Shown here piece after piece: positions 60,476 to 64,000 of a stretch of DNA of 64,000 nt. The notes below the pieces were generated by a model. The model saw only the letters and a program-made list of their open reading frames with translations. It did no database searches and was not told the origin of the DNA. The position numbers and the translations under genes were made by a program. The stretch's first letter is position 1. The number at the start of each line of letters is the position of its first letter. Source of the DNA: Arthrobacter sp. 9V (GTDB taxonomy: Bacteria; Actinomycetota; Actinomycetes; Actinomycetales; Micrococcaceae). The stretch is from contig NZ_LR732912.1 in NCBI RefSeq assembly GCF_902506065.1, positions 4,359,860 to 4,423,859 of the forward strand, in the 5' to 3' direction.

Positions 60476-60500
60476 CTTACCTTTTGAGGGGGCGGGCGCT
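60476..60500. terminator. Hairpin after hydrolase genes
   Basis: GCCCCCT/AGGGGGC-type stem (one extra T) in the 191-base gap before the SDR gene; possible terminator of the hydrolase cluster. Confidence 0.4.
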
Positions 60501-60563
60501 GACCGGCTTAGTTTCCCGGCAGTTGCCTTACGTGTTCCAGACCTCGGCAACAGGAGGACCACC

Positions 60564-61457
60564 ATGACTGATCAGTACACATTCCGAAACCCGGTCACCG
60601 CATACGAACAGATCTCACCCCCCAAGCAGCACCAGCCCGAGCCCGGCCTCGATGCCGAGCTGACTCCCAAGGCGGACCTGGGCGAAGACAGCTACCGCGG
60701 GACCGGGCGCCTGGAGGGCCGCAAGGCGATCGTCACCGGCGCCGACTCAGGAATCGGTGCCGCCACGGCCATCGCCTTTGCCCGGGAAGGGGCAGACGTC
60801 GTTCTTTCCTACCTGCCCGAAGAGGAAGAAGACGCAGCGCGAATTGCCGGCATCATTGAGGCCGCAGGCCGTAAGGCCGTCAAAGTGCCCGGAGACCTCA
60901 AGGACTCCGCCATGTGCCAGGAAGTGGTGGACACTGCCATTGCCGTCCTCGGCGGAGTAGACATCCTGGTCAACAACGCCGGCAAGCAGGTGGCTCAGGA
61001 AGATCTGACCGAAATCACGGACGAACAGTTTGACCACACGCAGAAAACCAATGTGTACGCCATGTTCTGGCTGACCAAGGCGGCCCTGCCCCACCTTCCT
61101 GCCGGATCGACGATCATCAATACCACCTCTATCCAGGCCTACAACCCGTCGCCAACGCTGGTGGACTACGCCACCACCAAGGCAAGCATCAACAACTTCA
61201 CCAAGGGACTCGCCCAGCAACTGGCCCCCAAGGGCATCCGGGTCAACGCTGTAGCCCCTGGTCCCATCTGGACGCCCCTGCAGGTCAGCAGCGGCCAACC
61301 CAAGGAAGAACTCCCGGAGTTCGGGCAATCGACCCCGTTGGGACGCGCCGGCCAGCCCGCAGAACTCGCTCCGGCATATGTGTTTCTTGCCTCACCGGAA
61401 TCCAGCTACGTGATCGGTGAGACGCTCAACGTCAACGGTGGCAGCCCCACGCCGTAG
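60564..61457 (+). CDS. SDR oxidoreductase of the YghA/general-stress type
   Basis: 297 residues, CAGGAGG ribosome-binding site. An N-terminal extension of about 50 residues (QISPPKQHQPEPGLDAEL) typical of this group precedes the SDR core: TGADSGIGAATA, NNAGKQ, catalytic Ser in TTSIQAY and YATTKAS, then NVNGGSPTP at the end. NADP(H)-dependent carbonyl or alcohol oxidoreductase, often part of general stress regulons. Ends 41 bases before a two-way terminator shared with the 5S gene. Confidence 0.85.
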   Translation: MTDQYTFRNPVTAYEQISPPKQHQPEPGLDAELTPKADLGEDSYRGTGRLEGRKAIVTGADSGIGAATAIAFAREGADVVLSYLPEEEEDAARIAGIIEAAGRKAVKVPGDLKDSAMCQEVVDTAIAVLGGVDILVNNAGKQVAQEDLTEITDEQFDHTQKTNVYAMFWLTKAALPHLPAGSTIINTTSIQAYNPSPTLVDYATTKASINNFTKGLAQQLAPKGIRVNAVAPGPIWTPLQVSSGQPKEELPEFGQSTPLGRAGQPAELAPAYVFLASPESSYVIGETLNVNGGSPTP

Positions 61458-61498
61458 ATGCCCATAGTTAGCATTCGGCTGTAATAGGCCGTTAAATG

Positions 61499-61536
61499 CG
61501 GGGAGCCCCGACCGTGTGGTCGGGGCTTCCCGTTTT
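61499..61536. terminator. Terminator between SDR gene and inner 5S gene
   Basis: Stem CGGGGAGCCCCGACC/GGTCGGGGCTTCCCG (one G-T pair), TTTT on the plus side. Serves the SDR gene and, read the other way, the 5S rRNA. Confidence 0.75.
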
Positions 61537-61540
61537 AATG

Positions 61541-61729
61541 GTTGTCCGGCGGTGTCCTACTCTCCCACACCCTCCCGGGTGCAGTACCATCGGCGCTGTG
61601 GGTCTTAGCTTCCGGGTGGTGTCCTACTCTCCCACACCCTCCCGGGTGCAGTACCATCGGCGCTGTGGGTCTTAGCTTCCGGGTTCGGAATGGGACCGGG
61701 CGTTTCCCCCACGCTATGACCGCCGTAAC
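61541..61729 (-). rRNA. rrf: 5S rRNA gene with internal 67-bp tandem duplication
   Basis: The 5' end (minus strand) reads GTTACGGCGGTCATAGCGTG and the 3' end CACCGCCGGACAAC, as in a normal actinobacterial 5S. Bases 61551-61617 are repeated exactly as 61618-61684, so the gene is 189 instead of 122 bases. The second 5S gene (63778-63899) lacks the duplication. The transcript contains one complete 5S only if it folds around the extra copy. No 23S gene precedes it. Confidence 0.85.
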
Positions 61730-62197
61730 TCTGTTACCCGTCCCCGCGGTTTGTGGCCGTGGGGTGGGAAGACTGTTACAACTGTGGTGTTGTTATGTAG
61801 TTGTTGGTTCCCGTGAACATTTCTGGTTGTTGTTCGGGAACCACATAGTGGACGCGTGCAGTGTGTTGTGTGGGAAACCAGCTGAAAACCAGACCACCAC
61901 ACACGGGGGTGCATGACAGTACTGGCCATAATTTCAACCAATTGATAAAACAATCGGTATCAACAAACTTGGCACACTATTGAGTTCTCAAACAACAGAC
62001 CCTCCAAAACATCACCCACAGCACACCACAAAGCAGCGCACCCAACAGGGCCATTGGAAAAGAAGAGTTATTTTTGGCCGCCTACCGAACCGTACACACC
62101 TTCCGGCTTTCCGTTTCGCACCCGGCGACTCAGAAAACAATACACCCCCCACACCCCCAACGCAAATCCACCCCCACACCCACCCCAACACGCCGTT
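61730..62197 (-). other. Ribosomal-operon leader/spacer-like sequence without 16S or 23S
   Basis: About 470 bases without a protein gene. The part next to the 5S gene is near-identical to the spacer at 63900-64000. Further upstream on the minus strand is TTGAGAACTCAATAGTGTG (61973-61991), which resembles conserved leader/spacer elements of actinobacterial rRNA operons, and the hairpin pair GGTTCCCG/CGGGAACC. Beyond about 62145 a C-rich strand (G-rich on the minus strand) borders the sigma gene. No 16S or 23S sequence is present. Confidence 0.5.
62145..62186 (-). other. G-quadruplex-type motif after sigma gene
   Basis: On the minus strand five G-runs of 3-6 bases lie within 42 bases (GGGG-T-GGG-TGT-GGGGG, then GGGGG-TGT-GGGGGG), starting 12 bases after the sigma factor stop. 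Could fold as a quadruplex in the transcript and act as a terminator or roadblock. Confidence 0.4.
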
Positions 62198-63154
62198 TCA
62201 CGCCGAGGAATCAGGCATCCCGAAGTGTCGATGCAACCCGTCGTCGAGGAATCGCATGATCGATTCGATCTTCATCCCGTCCATGGACGGCTCAATGACC
62301 AGAAGCCCTCGGGCCCTGCCTTGCAAATAGCAGACGAAGGAAGGCCTGCCACCCGCTATGACGGGGGCCAGCTCGTAGCTGCCACCTGGGCGTCCGGCCG
62401 CACTGGCACGAAGAAACCTCGCCACCGCATGCCGGCCGACATAACACTCGCTGGCGGGCGGCATTGCCAGCCAGCACTGGTCCGTGAGTAATTCAACCAC
62501 CGCATCAACGTCGTCCTGGGAGAAGGCATCCGCGAACTTGCGGGCAAGGTGCTGATGCTCCATGCCCGATTTGATCGGATTCAGAACAGAACGGGAGGAC
62601 CGCGCGCGTTGGAGAAGTCCCTTTGCCGCCGTCGGACCTATGCCGAGCATCTCCGCAGATTCCCCAACACTGAAACCCAAGACATCACAGAGCATCAACA
62701 GCGCCGCCTGACGCGGAGGCATTCGCTGAAGGGCAACCACAAAAGCAAGCTCGATGCTCTCCCGGGCGACCAACCGCTCAGCGGGATCCAGCTTGTCGAG
62801 CAAGACGTCCGGGTAAGGCTGCAGATTCGACAGATCAAAGCGATCCGTCGGAGTGGGAGGCTCAAAGGGCGGTACAGGTTCGAGGCGTGGACGACGACTT
62901 CGATCCCTAACTGCATTCAGGGAACGGGTAGTGGCAATTCGGTAGAGCCATGTGCGCAGGGACGACCTTCCCTCGAATGCAGGCAAGCCCTTCCACGCCG
63001 CGAGCAGCACCTCTTGGAGGACATCGTCGGCATCGTCAACGGAGCCGACTATTCGGTAGCAGTGCACATGGAGCTGTTGGCGAAAGGGCGCAACAAGCTT
63101 CGCGAACGCTTTCTCGTCGCCGGCCCTGGCAGCCTCGAGGTGCTCTAACGTCAC
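62198..63154 (-). CDS. ECF sigma factor with C-terminal SnoaL-like domain
   Basis: 318 residues from the GTG at 63154, chosen because the conserved start LEHLEAARAGDEKAFAKLV follows at once; an upstream ATG at 63217 is possible. Region 2 (RIVGSVDDADDVLQEVLLAA, WLYRIATTRSLNAVRD) and region 4 (LPPRQAALLMLCDVLGFS-like helix, VGESAEMLGIGPTAAKGLL) are clear. Residues about 205-318 form an NTF2/SnoaL domain, as in SigG/SigJ-type ECF proteins, where it modulates activity in place of an anti-sigma factor. A SnoaL-like gene is divergent from it. Confidence 0.88.
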   Translation of the reverse strand: MTLEHLEAARAGDEKAFAKLVAPFRQQLHVHCYRIVGSVDDADDVLQEVLLAAWKGLPAFEGRSSLRTWLYRIATTRSLNAVRDRSRRPRLEPVPPFEPPTPTDRFDLSNLQPYPDVLLDKLDPAERLVARESIELAFVVALQRMPPRQAALLMLCDVLGFSVGESAEMLGIGPTAAKGLLQRARSSRSVLNPIKSGMEHQHLARKFADAFSQDDVDAVVELLTDQCWLAMPPASECYVGRHAVARFLRASAAGRPGGSYELAPVIAGGRPSFVCYLQGRARGLLVIEPSMDGMKIESIMRFLDDGLHRHFGMPDSSA

Positions 63155-63246
63155 GACTCCATCTTGGCACGTGCCACTGAGATCGTTCCGATGGGCAGGA
63201 CTGAGGTGTCCATACATGAGTAACTCTCAACGGAAGGAACAGGATC

Positions 63247-63624
63247 ATGGACGTAAGACAAGCCCAAGCAGTCGAGATCGCACTCAGCTACCACCAGGCA
63301 TGGACATCAGGAAACTTGGAATCGGCGGCGGCGCACCTGGCCCCGGAAGTCATCTGCCATGCACCTGCAGGCGACCTCAATGGCAGGGCGGCTGTCCAGG
63401 CGTTTATGGCGCCGTTCGCCGCGAGCCTCACGGAATCCAGGCTTCTCGCTGCCTACGGCGCTGACGACGAAGCCATCCTCATGTATGACACAGCCAATCG
63501 GGCGATACCGAGCGCCCCTGGGGCCGAGCTCTATCGCGTCCGGAACAATCAGATTGTTGAGATTCGCATTATCTTCGATCGCCTGCCCTTCGCATTGGCA
63601 CGTGGCAGTGTCGTTGAGGTGTGA
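63247..63624 (+). CDS. SnoaL/NTF2-like protein
   Basis: 125 residues, GGAAGGAACAGG before the ATG. Single SnoaL-like domain: VEIALSYHQAWTSGNLESAA, then HAPAGDLNGRAAVQAFMAPF and a beta sheet to the end. Such proteins are small cyclases, isomerases or binding proteins. It diverges from the sigma factor gene, whose own C-terminal domain has the same fold, so the two may share a ligand or regulatory circuit. Confidence 0.8.
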   Translation: MDVRQAQAVEIALSYHQAWTSGNLESAAAHLAPEVICHAPAGDLNGRAAVQAFMAPFAASLTESRLLAAYGADDEAILMYDTANRAIPSAPGAELYRVRNNQIVEIRIIFDRLPFALARGSVVEV

Positions 63625-63737
63625 GGGGCACGGGCCGGTGAACTTCGCGCCGAAGCAGGCACTGGCGGATCTATCCACCGAATAAGGACGGGGGACAGCG
63701 TCTGCATGCGCTGACTCGGCGGTTTGGTTGTTAAATG

Positions 63738-63771
63738 CGGGGAGCCCCGACCGTGTGGTCGGGGCTTCCCG
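63738..63771 (-). terminator. Terminator of outer 5S gene
   Basis: Second copy of the stem seen at 61499-61532, in the same position relative to the 5S gene. Confidence 0.7.
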
Positions 63772-63777
63772 TGAATG

Positions 63778-63899
63778 GTTGTCCGGCGGTGTCCTACTCT
63801 CCCACACCCTCCCGGGTGCAGTACCATCGGCGCTGTGGGTCTTAGCTTCCGGGTTCGGAATGGGACCGGGCGTTTCCCCCACGCTATGACCGCCGTAAC
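63778..63899 (-). rRNA. rrf: 5S rRNA gene (normal length)
   Basis: 122 bases; both terminal strands pair (GTTACGGCGG with CCGCCGGACAAC). The internal sequence CCCATTCCGAACCCGGAAGC is the conserved 5S loop. It should belong to a ribosomal operon whose 23S gene lies beyond the right edge of the window. Confidence 0.95.
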
Positions 63900-64000
63900 T
63901 CTGTTACCCGTCCCTACGGTTTGTGGCCGTGGGGTGGGAAATCTTGTGGTTACAACTGTGGTGTTGTTATGTAGTTGTTGGTTCCCGTGAACGGTTGTTG
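63900..64000 (-). other. Spacer preceding the outer 5S gene
   Basis: Matches the sequence upstream of the inner 5S gene almost base for base up to about 63993, including GGTTCCCGTGAAC on the plus strand. Expected to be the 23S-5S spacer. Confidence 0.6.

Noticed and set aside
61542..61953. Protein-coding frames over the inner 5S gene
   Set aside because: They run across the 5S rRNA sequence and its duplication and have no coding features.
61973..62197. Remaining 16S or 23S rRNA fragment next to the inner 5S
   Set aside because: No conserved 16S or 23S sequence could be recognised; only leader- or spacer-like motifs are present.
1..64000. CRISPR array, prophage or insertion sequence
   Set aside because: No regularly spaced repeats, integrase, phage structural gene or transposase was found.

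Overview
The window is a GC-rich chromosomal segment from an actinobacterium, most likely an Arthrobacter/Paenarthrobacter-type member of the Micrococcaceae. The support is an Lsr2-type nucleoid protein next to clpC and lysS, the radA/disA/mutY neighbourhood, an actinobacterial PHO box ahead of pstS, an actinobacterial-type 5S rRNA, and many start codons sitting 6-7 nt behind a TANNNT box, as expected for leaderless mRNAs. No plasmid, prophage, insertion sequence or CRISPR array was seen.

Layout. 1-3060: tail of a flavin reductase-like gene, a secreted trypsin-like lipoprotein protease, and a D-threonine aldolase/D-serine dehydratase-type enzyme whose last codons are frameshifted. 3265-6512: three consecutive GAF-ANTAR regulators and two small unknown genes. 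6604-7737: tRNA-Lys with its terminator, a conserved gene, and a compact structured element between convergent genes. 8669-14782: phosphate block, with DUF47 plus a PiT transporter, a REP-like palindrome, then pstSCAB on the minus strand under a PHO box. 14875-18109: FUSC protein, radA and a membrane protein. 18155-27746: a TetR regulator divergent from permease, two DUF1989 proteins, a biotin-dependent urea/guanidine carboxylase and allophanate hydrolase. The DUF1989 pair suggests guanidine as the real substrate. 27981-31306: disA, a membrane-anchored protein, an internally deleted acetyl-CoA synthetase and a second adenylate kinase. 31466-36691: butanediol/acetoin dehydrogenases and a flavin monooxygenase divergent from an AcoR-like regulator. 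37038-42741: mutY and small genes (MepB, SDR, AraC, two VOC proteins, DUF4235, CsbD). 42833-45188: dhaKLM. 45397-52532: FAD oxidase, ArgA-type acetyltransferase, Fic protein, S9 peptidase and a glycosyltransferase. 52623-57635: clpC, lsr2, a 57-residue membrane protein and lysS. 57712-61457: three tandem paralogous alpha/beta hydrolases and an SDR. 61499-64000: two 5S rRNA copies with near-identical flanks, between which lie an ECF sigma factor gene and a divergent SnoaL-like gene.

How it works together. The window combines housekeeping (phosphate uptake, c-di-AMP, repair, proteolysis, translation) with catabolic islands for guanidine nitrogen, dihydroxyacetone and acetoin/butanediol. The most unusual observations are the 67-bp tandem duplication inside the inner 5S gene, that 5S gene's isolation from any 23S gene, the precise in-frame loss of the catalytic core of acetyl-CoA synthetase, the compact RNA-like structure at 7587-7670, and the tandem hydrolase family in which the usual catalytic-acid position holds Ser in all three members. 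All function calls come from reading motifs by eye; no database search was run.
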